Part shown: piece after piece, positions 1 to 8,227 of the stretch | Position numbering within the stretch: position 1 is the first letter of the stretch | Layout of the letters: each line of letters begins with the position of its first letter | Source of the DNA: Minisyncoccota bacterium | GTDB taxonomy: Bacteria; Patescibacteriota; Minisyncoccia; Phycocordibacterales; UBA1006 | Direction of reading: 5' to 3' | DNA: 45,046 nucleotides | Assembly (NCBI GenBank): GCA_021209525.1 | Contig: JAJOIF010000007.1 | Location: forward strand, 1 to 45,046 | Made by a program: the position numbers and the translations under genes | The notes under the pieces: generated by a model | What the model was told of the DNA's origin: nothing | Databases searched by the model: none | What the model saw: only the letters and a program-made list of their open reading frames with translations

Positions 1-2
1 GT

Positions 3-25
3 ATTTTCAAAATTTTTTTGAAAAT
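3..25. repeat. AT-rich inverted repeat at window start
   Basis: A perfect 9-bp inverted repeat (ATTTTCAAA, 5-base loop, TTTGAAAAT). It lies upstream of tuf and could be the tail of an upstream terminator or an operator. The window edge prevents a decision. Confidence 0.35.
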
Positions 26-104
26 TATTAGCAAACATTAATTACTCTTAATAATTTCTTTATAAGAAGGTATTGGATGAGAGCAAAAACACTTTTTTCT
101 CTTT

Positions 105-122
105 ACAAGTACTTGTTATAAA
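105..122 (+). promoter_or_regulatory. tuf promoter (extended -10) with overlapping palindrome
   Basis: An extended -10 TGTTATAAA lies at 114-122, about 16 bases before the chosen tuf ATG. No good -35 is visible. A perfect 12-bp palindrome ACAAGTACTTGT (105-116) abuts and overlaps it, where a dimeric regulator could bind. The promoter call rests on consensus match only; the operator role is inference. Confidence 0.5.
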
Positions 123-138
123 GCTCGCAATAAATCGT

Positions 139-1332
139 ATGGCAGAACAATTCGATCGAAGTAAACCTCACGTAAACGTGGGAACCATTGGTCACGTTGA
201 CCACGGGAAAACAACCCTCACCGCAGGGATTTTGAATGCGCTCAGACTCAAAGGATTTATGTCCTCAATGAAGTCAGTAGCAGAAATTGACAGTGCTCCA
301 GAAGAAAAAGAACGTGGAATTACCATCTCTCTTTCTCACCAAGAGTATGAATCAGCAAATCGTCACTATGCACACATCGACGCGCCTGGTCACGCCGACT
401 ACATCAAAAACATGATTACTGGTGCAGCTCAAATGGATGGCGCTATTCTCGTAGTAGCAGCAACTGACGGAGTTATGCCACAAACACGCGAACACGTTCT
501 TCTTGCAAAGCAAGTAGGTGTTCCAAACTTCGTTGTATTCCTCAACAAAGTAGACATGGTTGACGATGAAGAAATGGTAATGCTCGTTGAAGAAGAAATT
601 CGCGAACTCCTTACCAAAAATGGTTTCGATGGCGACAATACACCTGTAATCAAAGGTTCAGGACTCAAAGCTACAGAAGCAACAGATCCTAATGACCCAT
701 GGGTAGAAAAAATCATGGAACTCATGGAAGCTCTCGATACATACATTCCACAACCTGTACGTGAACTCGACAAACCATTCCTTATGCCTGTAGAAGATAT
801 CTTCTCAATCGAAGGGCGTGGAACAGTGGTTACTGGTAAAATCGAACGCGGTATCGTAAAAGTTGGATCAGAAATTGAAATCGTTGGTCTCAAAGATACA
901 GCTAAAACTACTGTAACAGGAGTTGAAATGTTCAACAAACAACTTCAAGAAGGACAAGCTGGGGACAATGCAGGGATTTTGCTCCGTGGTATCAAAAAAG
1001 AAGAAATCACACGCGGACAAGTACTTGCTGCTCCAGGATCTGTTACTCCACACACACAATTTGAATGTGAAGTATATATCTTGAAAAAAGAAGAAGGAGG
1101 TCGACACACTCCATTCTTCAAAGGTTACAAACCTCAGTTCTACATCCGTACAACTGACGTAACCGGTGAAGTAGAATTGCCAGAAGGAACAGAAATGGTT
1201 ATGCCTGGTGATACTATTAACATCAAAGTAACTTTGGTTGCACCTGTTGCACTCGAAGAACAACAACGTTTTGCTATTCGTGAAGGAGGGCGAACTGTTG
1301 GTGCTGGAGTAGTGGTGAAAATCATTGCATAA
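139..1332 (+). CDS. tuf: Elongation factor Tu
   Basis: This is the 397-aa GTPase that delivers aminoacyl-tRNA to the ribosomal A site. The N-terminus matches the family ([15 protein letters not shown]). The P-loop GHVDHGKT is at about residues 18-25, the DAPGH and NKVD nucleotide-binding motifs follow, and domains 2 and 3 are complete. The reading frame is open upstream to a TTG at 73, but those 22 residues do not resemble EF-Tu, so the ATG at 139 is chosen. No Shine-Dalgarno motif is visible. rpsJ follows after 33 bases, and the pair probably forms one transcript ending at the terminator at 1740-1769. Its partner EF-Ts is encoded at 26.4-27.0 kb. Confidence 0.98.
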   Translation: MAEQFDRSKPHVNVGTIGHVDHGKTTLTAGILNALRLKGFMSSMKSVAEIDSAPEEKERGITISLSHQEYESANRHYAHIDAPGHADYIKNMITGAAQMDGAILVVAATDGVMPQTREHVLLAKQVGVPNFVVFLNKVDMVDDEEMVMLVEEEIRELLTKNGFDGDNTPVIKGSGLKATEATDPNDPWVEKIMELMEALDTYIPQPVRELDKPFLMPVEDIFSIEGRGTVVTGKIERGIVKVGSEIEIVGLKDTAKTTVTGVEMFNKQLQEGQAGDNAGILLRGIKKEEITRGQVLAAPGSVTPHTQFECEVYILKKEEGGRHTPFFKGYKPQFYIRTTDVTGEVELPEGTEMVMPGDTINIKVTLVAPVALEEQQRFAIREGGRTVGAGVVVKIIA

Positions 1333-1365
1333 GGCATTTGCTTATCTTGTAATATTATTTATTCT

Positions 1366-1725
1366 ATGGCTGAACAAGCTACTAAAAAAAACACAAAAAA
1401 ATCTTCAGAAGGGAATGATATGGTGCGTATGCGTATCAAGCTCAAAGCGTATGAGAATAAAATTCTCGATGCGTCAGTAAAGCAAATCATGGATACCGCA
1501 TTCCGTCATGACGCTGTTGTGCGTGGGCCTGTACCACTTCCTAATGAGATTAAAAAGTATACGGTCAACCGTGCCACATTCGTCTACAAAGACGCTCGTG
1601 AGCAATTTGAAATTCGTGTACACAAACGTCTCATTGATATTTTGAATCCTTCACCAAAAATCATTGAAGCGCTCACCAATATGAATCTCCCTTCAGGAGT
1701 TGATATTGATGTAAAAATGGCATAA
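1366..1725 (+). CDS. rpsJ: 30S ribosomal protein S10
   Basis: Protein of 119 aa. After a Lys/Thr-rich N-terminal extension of about 20 residues comes the S10 core (VRMRIKLKAYENKILDAS, then RGPVPLPN and HKRLIDILNPS). S10 contributes to the 30S head and also acts in NusB/NusE antitermination. It sits directly after tuf and is followed by a strong terminator, so unlike the usual S10 operon it is not co-transcribed by default with rplC. A TATTAT box 7 bases before the ATG might be an internal -10, but no -35 supports it. Confidence 0.97.
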   Translation: MAEQATKKNTKKSSEGNDMVRMRIKLKAYENKILDASVKQIMDTAFRHDAVVRGPVPLPNEIKKYTVNRATFVYKDAREQFEIRVHKRLIDILNPSPKIIEALTNMNLPSGVDIDVKMA

Positions 1726-1739
1726 GTAATTATGGCAGC

Positions 1740-1769
1740 AAAAAAACCTCGTTCTTGCGAGGTTTTTTT
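1740..1769 (+). terminator. Rho-independent terminator after rpsJ
   Basis: Hairpin CCTCG-TTCTTG-CGAGG flanked by seven A and seven T, 14 bases after the rpsJ stop. It separates tuf-rpsJ from rplCDWB. Confidence 0.9.
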
Positions 1770-1880
1770 GTATGTCTGGAATAAGTCTGCGTATGAATCG
1801 CACAATATTGAACTGATCATATTGTTAATAAATAAACGTACAATAACATGTTTACTAGTGTGTACATTGGCCAAGAAAAC
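1770..1880. other. Intergenic stretch between rpsJ terminator and rplC promoter
   Basis: No gene is credible here: although one frame stays open into rplC, its start lies inside the rpsJ terminator. The notable feature is an inverted repeat ACAATAT / ATATTGT (1802-1808 and 1819-1825), which could be a binding site or a vestigial structure. Confidence 0.4.
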
Positions 1881-1882
1881 CC

Positions 1883-1910
1883 TTGACTCTTTATTGAAAA
1901 TAAGTATTAT
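1883..1910 (+). promoter_or_regulatory. Promoter for rplC-rplD-rplW-rplB
   Basis: TTGACT (1883-1888), a 16-base spacer and TATTAT (1905-1910). Transcription would start near 1918 and give a leader of about 117 bases before rplC. Confidence 0.65.
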
Positions 1911-1917
1911 AGACGGT

Positions 1918-2034
1918 ATTCATAAGTTGTATGTACTCTTTGGCTTGTCCATCGAAGACCGCTACGCACTCGTCGAAAATCGTGTTTCGGTATGCATGCA
2001 ACGTTTGAAGACGTTGTTTTTTAATTTATTACTT
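1918..2034 (+). promoter_or_regulatory. rplC leader with attenuator hairpin (candidate ribosomal-protein leader)
   Basis: A hairpin CAACGT-TTGAAG-ACGTTG (1999-2016) followed by TTTTTT (2017-2022) has terminator form and ends 12 bases before the rplC ATG. An upstream segment AAGTTGTATG (1924-1933) can pair with CATGCAACGTT (1995-2005), with one bulge and one G-U, which would capture the 5' arm of the terminator and act as antiterminator. A small hairpin CGAAA/TTTCG (1974-1988) lies between them. A 10-codon frame (1992-2024) overlaps the hairpin and could be a leader peptide. Autogenous control by a product of the operon (L4 does this in E. coli) is inference. Confidence 0.55.
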
Positions 2035-2652
2035 ATGAAATTTATTTTAGGAGAAAAGCAAAGCATGACACAATTCTTTGCTGAAGATGGGTCAGCCCAC
2101 GCAGCAACAGTTGTGAAAATCCAACCTACTATTGTAACCGGTATCAAAACACTTGAACGTGATGGGTACAGCGCTGTGCAAGTAGGGTATGGAACACGCA
2201 ATGAAAAAAATATCGCCAAACCTCAACGAGGTCAATTTGGCACCTTTGGTAACTTTAGTGGTATCAAAGAATTCCGTGTCTCACCAGAGCAAGCCGCAAC
2301 ATTTACTCTTGGTAGCACATTAGACACATCACTTTTTGAAGCAGATCAAGAAATTACCGTTGCGGGTATTTCAAAAGGAAAAGGATTCCAAGGTGTAGTA
2401 AAACGCCATGGTTTCGCCGGAGGTCGTCGATCACATGGGCAAAAGCACAGTGAACGCGAACCGGGTTCTATTGGTGCAACTGGTCCACAACGGGTATTCA
2501 AAGGTACACGTATGGCTGGTCGTATGGGTGCTGATCGTATTACGGTCAAAAACCTCAAAGTGCTCGCTATTGATACTGCACAAAATATCATCTTGATTAA
2601 AGGTGCAGTTCCAGGTCGTCGCGGAACACTTCTTGAAATTATCAGTAACTAA
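2035..2652 (+). CDS. rplC: 50S ribosomal protein L3
   Basis: Protein of 205 aa, starting MKFILGEKQSMTQFF, the normal L3 N-terminus. The frame is open further upstream, but that part runs through the rpsJ terminator and the attenuator and is not L3-like, so the start is 2035. The conserved core loop (GKGFQGVVKRHGFAGG, then SHGQKHSEREPGSIGATGPQRVFKGTRMAGRMG) reaches the peptidyl-transferase centre. First gene of rplC-rplD-rplW-rplB; rplD begins 2 bases after its stop. Confidence 0.97.
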   Translation: MKFILGEKQSMTQFFAEDGSAHAATVVKIQPTIVTGIKTLERDGYSAVQVGYGTRNEKNIAKPQRGQFGTFGNFSGIKEFRVSPEQAATFTLGSTLDTSLFEADQEITVAGISKGKGFQGVVKRHGFAGGRRSHGQKHSEREPGSIGATGPQRVFKGTRMAGRMGADRITVKNLKVLAIDTAQNIILIKGAVPGRRGTLLEIISN

Positions 2653-2654
2653 AC

Positions 2655-3326
2655 ATGTCTATGAAAACAGATTTTTATAACCTTACAGGTACCAAAGAAG
2701 GAACTATTGATTTGCCAGAATCTATGTTCGACGTAGCATGGAATGGTGACCTCGTGCACCAAGTAGTTACGAGTATGCGTTCAAATATGCGTGCATCAGT
2801 TGCACATGTAAAAGACCGCAGTGAAGTTTCAGGAACAGGTAAAAAGCCTTGGCGACAAAAAGGAACAGGACAAGCACGTCATGGTTCACGCCGTTCACCG
2901 ATTTGGCGAACAGGGGGTATTACTCACGGTCCAACTAATGATCGTAATTACACCAAGAAAATCAACAAAAAGATGAAAATCAAAGCGCTCGGAGCAATGC
3001 TTTCACAAAAATTGCGCGATGGCCAGATCCTTTTTGTAAGTCCGCTTGAATTAGGGGCTATTAAAACCAAAGATGCTGCAGCGATTCTTCATAATCTTGC
3101 AACGATTCAAGGTTTTGAAACCATCAACACACCAAAAGCAAATAATATTTTGATGACGATCCCAGAACATAATGAAGTTGTTGAAATGAGTTTCCGTAAT
3201 ATTCCTCACGTAACTCTTGAGAATATTCACACACTCAATCCACTTGATCTTGCACAGTATCGTTACCTTATTATTTCAGCACCACAAGAATCAGTCGAAT
3301 TTCTTGCACGCAAGACAGAAAAATAA
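2655..3326 (+). CDS. rplD: 50S ribosomal protein L4
   Basis: Protein of 223 aa with the L4 extended loop (KPWRQKGTGQARHGSRRSPIW) that lines the exit tunnel, followed by the alpha/beta C-terminal domain. Start ATG at 2655, 2 bases after rplC; a second ATG two codons on is an alternative. In E. coli L4 represses its own S10 operon by transcription attenuation and at translation, which makes it the leading candidate ligand for the leader at 1918-2034 (inference). Confidence 0.96.
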   Translation: MSMKTDFYNLTGTKEGTIDLPESMFDVAWNGDLVHQVVTSMRSNMRASVAHVKDRSEVSGTGKKPWRQKGTGQARHGSRRSPIWRTGGITHGPTNDRNYTKKINKKMKIKALGAMLSQKLRDGQILFVSPLELGAIKTKDAAAILHNLATIQGFETINTPKANNILMTIPEHNEVVEMSFRNIPHVTLENIHTLNPLDLAQYRYLIISAPQESVEFLARKTEK

Positions 3327-3356
3327 TCATTGCTTATCTATCAAGATACCTTATTT

Positions 3357-3668
3357 ATGGCTCAATCTAAAAAAAATATGCAGATGAATGAAGATCTCTC
3401 TTGGGTATTGCAAGGTGTTCGTCTCACCGAAAAAACAGCTATCCAATCTGGAGATCGCGTGTACACATTTAATGTGCACAAAGATGCAAACAAAATTCAG
3501 ATCAAAAAAGCAGTACAACAGTACTACAATGTACAACCAGAAAAAGTTCGCGTTATGATTAATAAACCTGAACGTATTCTCGGTCGTAACCGCCGTGGAG
3601 GCATGACCAAGGCTTTCAAAAAAGCCCTCGTCTATCTTCCTGAAGGACAAAATATTGCACTTGCATAA
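3357..3668 (+). CDS. rplW: 50S ribosomal protein L23
   Basis: Protein of 103 aa. L23 sits at the tunnel exit and docks trigger factor and SRP. Features include LTEKTAIQS near the N-terminus, YTFNVHKDANKIQIKKAV and the basic RILGRNRRGGMTKAFKKA segment. The ATG at 3357 is preferred over an upstream TTG in frame because the extra nine residues are not L23-like. It is followed by a 61-base gap and then rplB. Confidence 0.93.
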   Translation: MAQSKKNMQMNEDLSWVLQGVRLTEKTAIQSGDRVYTFNVHKDANKIQIKKAVQQYYNVQPEKVRVMINKPERILGRNRRGGMTKAFKKALVYLPEGQNIALA

Positions 3669-3729
3669 AAGTCCATTTTACTAGGGTTCGTGCTTGCCGA
3701 AAAGAAGCACATAAATTGTATCTCTTATT

Positions 3730-4572
3730 ATGAAAAAATATAAACCAACAACACCTTCACGTCGTCATATGACTGTGGTGACCTACCGAGGTAAATTGAC
3801 TACATCAAAGCCATTCAAGGCGTTGACTACAGGATCAAAGAAAACTGGGGGGCGCAATAGTCAGGGACGCATTACGACACGCCACAAAGGAGGTGGTCAT
3901 AAACGTAAATATCGAGAAATTGATTTTATGTACAACAAATATGACATTCCTGCGCGCGTAGAAACTATAGAATACGATCCTAATCGATCAGCATTCATTG
4001 GTCTCGTTGTATACGCCGATGGAGAACGACGCTATGTTGTTCTTCCACAAAAAATGGAAGTAGGGAGTTCATTTGTAGTATCTCCTGATGCGCCGATTGT
4101 GCGAGGAAATCGTCTTCATCTTAAAAATATCCCTGTAGGTACCTTTGTGTACAATGTTGAATTACAACCAGGAGGAGGAGCAAAACTTGCTCGTTCAGCT
4201 GGTGCATACATTCAAGTAACTGCTCATGACGGCGGTAAAACAACACTTAAAATGCCTTCTTCAGAAGTGCGTAAGGTGGTAAGTACTTGCTGGGCATCTA
4301 TTGGAGAAGTATCAAATGATGAATACAAGCTTATGAACAAAGGTAAGGCCGGACGTTCACGATGGCTCGGTATTCGTCCCACTGTTCGCGGTTCTGCGAT
4401 GAACCCAGTAGATCACCCTCACGGAGGAGGGGAAGGCCGCCAAGGAATTGGTTTGCGCCGTGGTCCAAAGACAGGGCAAGGAAAACTTGCATATGGTGTC
4501 AAAACACGTACTCCAAAGAAATACTCAAACAAAAATATCGTTACACGTCGCAAGACAAAACGAAATCAATAA
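3730..4572 (+). CDS. rplB: 50S ribosomal protein L2
   Basis: Protein of 280 aa and full length. Hallmarks include HKGGGHKRKYREIDF, the RNA-binding middle domain, and the C-terminal AMNPVDHPHGGGEGR loop needed for peptidyl-transferase activity. Last gene of this ribosomal block. A strong terminator follows, and the genes that usually come next (rpsS, rplV, rpsC) are absent, so the S10/spc cluster is split in this genome. Confidence 0.98.
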   Translation: MKKYKPTTPSRRHMTVVTYRGKLTTSKPFKALTTGSKKTGGRNSQGRITTRHKGGGHKRKYREIDFMYNKYDIPARVETIEYDPNRSAFIGLVVYADGERRYVVLPQKMEVGSSFVVSPDAPIVRGNRLHLKNIPVGTFVYNVELQPGGGAKLARSAGAYIQVTAHDGGKTTLKMPSSEVRKVVSTCWASIGEVSNDEYKLMNKGKAGRSRWLGIRPTVRGSAMNPVDHPHGGGEGRQGIGLRRGPKTGQGKLAYGVKTRTPKKYSNKNIVTRRKTKRNQ

Positions 4573-4581
4573 AACACACAC

Positions 4582-4609
4582 AAAAAACACCACATCTGTG
4601 GTGTTTTTT
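4582..4609 (+). terminator. Rho-independent terminator after rplB
   Basis: Perfect 12-bp stem AAAAAACACCAC / GTGGTGTTTTTT with loop ATCT, starting 9 bases after the rplB stop. Confidence 0.93.
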
Positions 4610-4643
4610 GGTATATTTCCCCTTATCTTTTATGAGGCAAGTA

Positions 4644-4675
4644 TGCTATACTATAAGGTATATTAGTTATATAAT
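4644..4675 (+). promoter_or_regulatory. gyrB promoter region
   Basis: Extended -10 TGCTATACT at 4644-4652, and a second possible -10 TATAAT at 4670-4675. Predicted leaders are about 37 and 14 bases. Which one is used cannot be decided from sequence. Confidence 0.55.
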
Positions 4676-4695
4676 GACACAGTATTCTATATAGT

Positions 4696-6807
4696 ATGGC
4701 AACACCAAAGAAAAAACAGGGAAGTGCGGATTATAGCGCCAAAGACATTGCAGTGCTTGAAGGACTCGAGCCAGTACGCAAGCGTCCAGGGATGTATATT
4801 GGATCAACAGGTCCTGATGGATTACATCACCTCATCAAAGAAATTTTTGATAACTCTCGCGACGAAGCGATGGCAGGCTATGCTGATCGTATTGAAATTA
4901 CTCTCTTGCCGGACAATAGTGTGCGCGTTGTTGATAATGGTCGCGGAATTCCTGTTGACACTCATCCAAAGACCAAAGTATCTGCACTTGAAGTGATTCT
5001 TACTACCTTGCACGCAGGAGGTAAGTTTGGTGGCGACGGCAAAGGATATGTTGTCTCTGGGGGATTGCACGGAGTAGGTGCTTCTGTGGTAAATGCCTTG
5101 TCAGTATACATGAAAGCAGAAGTACACCGAGACGGCGGTATTTATGTTCAAGAATATAATCAAGGAAAACCTCAGGCTCCTGTCAAAAAGGTGGGCACTA
5201 CCGACAAAACAGGTACCATTATTACATTCCGTGCCGATGAAGAAATTTTCAAAACCATTGCGTATAGCTGGAAGCGTATTGTTGACCACTATCGCGAACA
5301 GGCATATTTGGTGCGCAATTTAGCAATTTGTTTAATTGATGCGCGCGAATCAAAAGACGCACCCCTACCTACCCCTAAAAAGCCAGATACGGTGTACTGG
5401 ATGAAAGACGCAGAACTGCAAGTACCATCAACGAGCTTTTATTTTGAAGGAGGTATTGTGTCTATGGTGCGTCACTATAATCACTTCCAAAAAGAAGTAC
5501 ACAAAACCGTGTACTATGTTGAACGCGAACTTGAAGTAGAAGGACAACCTGCCCCAGTAACTATTGAGGTAGCGCTTCAATATGTTGATGATATTTCTCC
5601 TCGCATTATTGCATTTGCAAACAATATTTATACTCCCGGAGGAGGTATGCATGTTACTGGTTTCAAAACAGCCCTGACGCGTACATTGAATACGTATAAT
5701 AAAAATAACAATGTCATCAAAGGAGGAGAACCACTCACTGGTGACGACGTACTTGAAGGACTCACAGCAGTTATTTCTATTAAAATGCCCGAAGTGCAAT
5801 TTGAAGGACAAACCAAGGACAAATTGGGAAGCCCTGAAGCGCGCGGCGCTGTTGAAAGCATTTTTGGAGAAACATTTGCCGAATTCCTCGAAGAGCATCC
5901 CGATGATGCAAAGGGTATTTTACGCAAAGCCGAGCTCGCTATGCGTGCGCGCAAAGCCGCAAAAGCTGCAAAAGACTCTATCTTGCGCAAAGGCGCCCTC
6001 GAAGGATTTACCTTACCTGGAAAACTTGCAGATTGCCAAGCCCGTGATGCATCTGAATCAGAAATCTTTATTGTAGAGGGAGACTCTGCGGGAGGTACCG
6101 CAAAACAAGGTCGGGATCGTCGCACGCAAGCTATTTTGCCACTTCGTGGAAAAATTTTGAATGTTGAACGCGCGCGTCTCGACAAAATGATTGCAAATAA
6201 TGAAATCAAATCACTTGTTATCGCGCTCGGCACATCTATTGGAGAAACCTTTGATATTGAAAAGATTCGTTATCACAAAGTAATTATTGCAACAGATGCT
6301 GATGTCGATGGTGCGCACATTCGTACACTTCTCCTCACGCTCTTTTACCGTTACTTCAGAGAAATGATCGAAGCAGGGTTTTTGTATATTGCGCAACCAC
6401 CATTGTATAAAATTCAAAAAGGCAAAGAAATTCACTATGCATATACCGAAGACGAAAAGATAACCTTACTCAAAACACTTGGTATTTCAGAATCAGAAAT
6501 GCACGAAGTTGATACAGACACAGAAGCACCGCAAGACGGTGAAGAGGCTCCAGTAGAAGCAGAAGAGTCTATAGAAAACAAATCAACAAGTGCTTACAAA
6601 ATTCAACGCTACAAGGGGCTTGGGGAAATGAATGCAGACGAACTCAAAGAAACCACTATGGATCCTGCGCGTCGCACCTTGAAGCAAGTACGTATTGAAG
6701 ACGCCAAAGAAGCAGACCGTATCTTCGATGTCTTGATGGGTACTGATGTTCCTGCGCGCAAGAGCTTTATCCAAGGAAATGCAAAAGTAGCAGAACTCGA
6801 CCTGTAA
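4696..6807 (+). CDS. gyrB: DNA gyrase subunit B
   Basis: ATPase subunit of the type IIA topoisomerase that supercoils DNA; 703 aa. The GHKL ATPase domain shows EIFDNSRDEAMAG, VDNGRGIPVDTHPK and GLHGVGASVVNALS. The TOPRIM domain shows EGDSAGGTAKQGRDR and TDADVDGAHI. The C-terminal RYKGLGEMNADEL motif is present. An acidic low-complexity linker of about 30 residues (rich in E, D, A and P) sits between TOPRIM and RYKGLGEMN. ParE is an alternative name in this family, but the motif set fits GyrB better. No gyrA in the window. It is monocistronic, between two terminators. Confidence 0.93.
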   Translation: MATPKKKQGSADYSAKDIAVLEGLEPVRKRPGMYIGSTGPDGLHHLIKEIFDNSRDEAMAGYADRIEITLLPDNSVRVVDNGRGIPVDTHPKTKVSALEVILTTLHAGGKFGGDGKGYVVSGGLHGVGASVVNALSVYMKAEVHRDGGIYVQEYNQGKPQAPVKKVGTTDKTGTIITFRADEEIFKTIAYSWKRIVDHYREQAYLVRNLAICLIDARESKDAPLPTPKKPDTVYWMKDAELQVPSTSFYFEGGIVSMVRHYNHFQKEVHKTVYYVERELEVEGQPAPVTIEVALQYVDDISPRIIAFANNIYTPGGGMHVTGFKTALTRTLNTYNKNNNVIKGGEPLTGDDVLEGLTAVISIKMPEVQFEGQTKDKLGSPEARGAVESIFGETFAEFLEEHPDDAKGILRKAELAMRARKAAKAAKDSILRKGALEGFTLPGKLADCQARDASESEIFIVEGDSAGGTAKQGRDRRTQAILPLRGKILNVERARLDKMIANNEIKSLVIALGTSIGETFDIEKIRYHKVIIATDADVDGAHIRTLLLTLFYRYFREMIEAGFLYIAQPPLYKIQKGKEIHYAYTEDEKITLLKTLGISESEMHEVDTDTEAPQDGEEAPVEAEESIENKSTSAYKIQRYKGLGEMNADELKETTMDPARRTLKQVRIEDAKEADRIFDVLMGTDVPARKSFIQGNAKVAELDL

Positions 6808-6825
6808 TTTATTTGTAGAGCACAG

Positions 6826-6861
6826 AAAACAAAACCCTCGTAAAGAAGGTTTTTGTTTTTT
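6826..6861. terminator. Bidirectional terminator between gyrB and fmt
   Basis: AAAACAAAACC pairs with GG plus T-rich GTTTT sequence with one bulged T, loop CTCGTAAAGAA. It serves gyrB on the plus strand and overlaps the end of convergent fmt on the minus strand. Confidence 0.75.
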
Positions 6862-7711
6862 AGGTATTTCTTTTATTCCATTCTTCAAATGACATCTCGC
6901 TCTTGCCTTCGGGAATTACTTTTTCAATAATACATTGATTATTCGCATAACTCATTTCAGTTATTTTGACTCTCTTACCCATGGCATCAAAAAAGAAAAT
7001 ACCAGGCCATGGGGTATATGCGCGATACATGCGCCAGACATGCTCATGGTCAAGATTATGTATATCAATACAACCATCCTCTTTTTTGATTTTGGTGCAT
7101 TTGGTCATACCTGCCAATGATTGCGGTTGAGGTGTCACAGTACCCTCTATATAGCGCGGCAAGAGGTCTACAAGCATGTGAGCACCCAAGGTATTCAAGC
7201 GTGCACGGAGCGTCGGTGTTGTGTCTGTGTCATGAATAGGTACCTGTATTTCTGAGAGAATATCCCCAGCGTCGAGCTCGTATACCATTTTCTGAATACA
7301 TACACCAGTCATAGTATCGCCGTGCAAGATTGCAGATTCTACAGGGCTTGCGCCGCGCCATCTCGGCAAGAGAGAATAGTGAATATTAAGGGTGCCATGC
7401 ACAGGTGTTACAATAATACGCTCAGGTATTATTTTTCCATATGCAACAACAAGAGCAATATCATAAGACTGATTGCGATACCATGCATAAAAATTATCAT
7501 CAAGTTTTTCAGGTTGATGTACGGGAATATTTTTTTCCTGGGCCCATATCTTGACCGGCGGGGGAGTAAGTACGTGCTTTCTTCCTACAGGTCTGTCAGG
7601 ATTCGTAATGACTGCTGCAGGTGCATATCCATGCAGAGACAAGGCATCCAGAATAGGAAGGCAAATATCCGGTGTTCCAAAAAATACAATACGAGGTGTT
7701 GATGTGTTCAT
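6860..7711 (-). CDS. fmt: Methionyl-tRNA formyltransferase
   Basis: Transfers a formyl group from 10-formyl-tetrahydrofolate to Met-tRNAfMet for initiation. The 283-aa protein shows FFGTPDICLPILDAL at the N-terminus, the catalytic NIHYSLLPRWRGASPVESAI segment (Asn, His) and LDAGDIL. It is somewhat shorter than the roughly 310-aa family norm because the C-terminal OB-fold region is compact. It lies 11 bases downstream of def, the classic pairing of formyl addition and removal, in the minus-strand run lepB-hisS-def-fmt. Confidence 0.95.
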   Translation of the reverse strand: MNTSTPRIVFFGTPDICLPILDALSLHGYAPAAVITNPDRPVGRKHVLTPPPVKIWAQEKNIPVHQPEKLDDNFYAWYRNQSYDIALVVAYGKIIPERIIVTPVHGTLNIHYSLLPRWRGASPVESAILHGDTMTGVCIQKMVYELDAGDILSEIQVPIHDTDTTPTLRARLNTLGAHMLVDLLPRYIEGTVTPQPQSLAGMTKCTKIKKEDGCIDIHNLDHEHVWRMYRAYTPWPGIFFFDAMGKRVKITEMSYANNQCIIEKVIPEGKSEMSFEEWNKRNT

Positions 7712-7722
7712 AGAGGTGTTAT

Positions 7723-8223
7723 TTAAGGGCGCTCGTCTTGATCAAGTTCGTACAAATCATGCGCATGGTCATCAAACAAAATACCATTCAGGTGATCAAT
7801 TTCATGCTGAAAAATCTGAGCAAGTAAACCACTGCCTCCATACTCAAAGAGTTCTCCGTGTTCATTGTATGCACGCACTGTGGCTTGGCCATATCGCCTT
7901 GTTTTTCCGTACCACCAGCGCACAGAGAGGCACCCTTCCGGCACAACCGTTCTTTTCTTTGCATGTTTGATAATTTCAGGATTAATGAATACTAATGGTT
8001 TATCTGGTGTGTAGGCGCTATATCCTTTTGGGGAAACTACGAAAATACGCAGAGATACTCCAATCTGAGGCGCCGCAAGAGCGACACCATCTTCTTCTTG
8101 AGCAAGGGTCGCGTGCATATCTTCTATAATTTTTTGAATAGAAACATCGGTAATATCATCAGGATTCACAGGTTGTGCTAATCCTCTCAGGCACGGATGT
8201 CCTTTTTGAACAATGCGTGACAT
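7723..8223 (-). CDS. def: Peptide deformylase
   Basis: Protein of 166 aa that removes formyl from nascent N-termini. All three family motifs are visible: GVALAAPQIG (motif 1), EGCLSV (motif 2, Cys metal ligand) and QHEIDHLNGILF (motif 3, HExxH metal ligands and catalytic Glu). It starts 4 bases after the hisS stop, so it is translated from the same transcript. Confidence 0.96.
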   Translation of the reverse strand: MSRIVQKGHPCLRGLAQPVNPDDITDVSIQKIIEDMHATLAQEEDGVALAAPQIGVSLRIFVVSPKGYSAYTPDKPLVFINPEIIKHAKKRTVVPEGCLSVRWWYGKTRRYGQATVRAYNEHGELFEYGGSGLLAQIFQHEIDHLNGILFDDHAHDLYELDQDERP

Positions 8224-8227
8224 ATGA

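Noticed and set aside
73-138. N-terminal extension of EF-Tu from a TTG codon
   Set aside because: The 22 residues are not EF-Tu-like, and the likely promoter -10 lies inside them.
429-938. Long open frames antisense to tuf, rpoC, hisS and gyrB
   Set aside because: They are shadows of strongly conserved genes, with Ser/Arg-rich sequence lacking any domain.
1732-2034. Long N-terminal extension of L3
   Set aside because: The frame begins in the rpsJ terminator and runs through the rplC promoter and attenuator; L3 homology starts at 2035.
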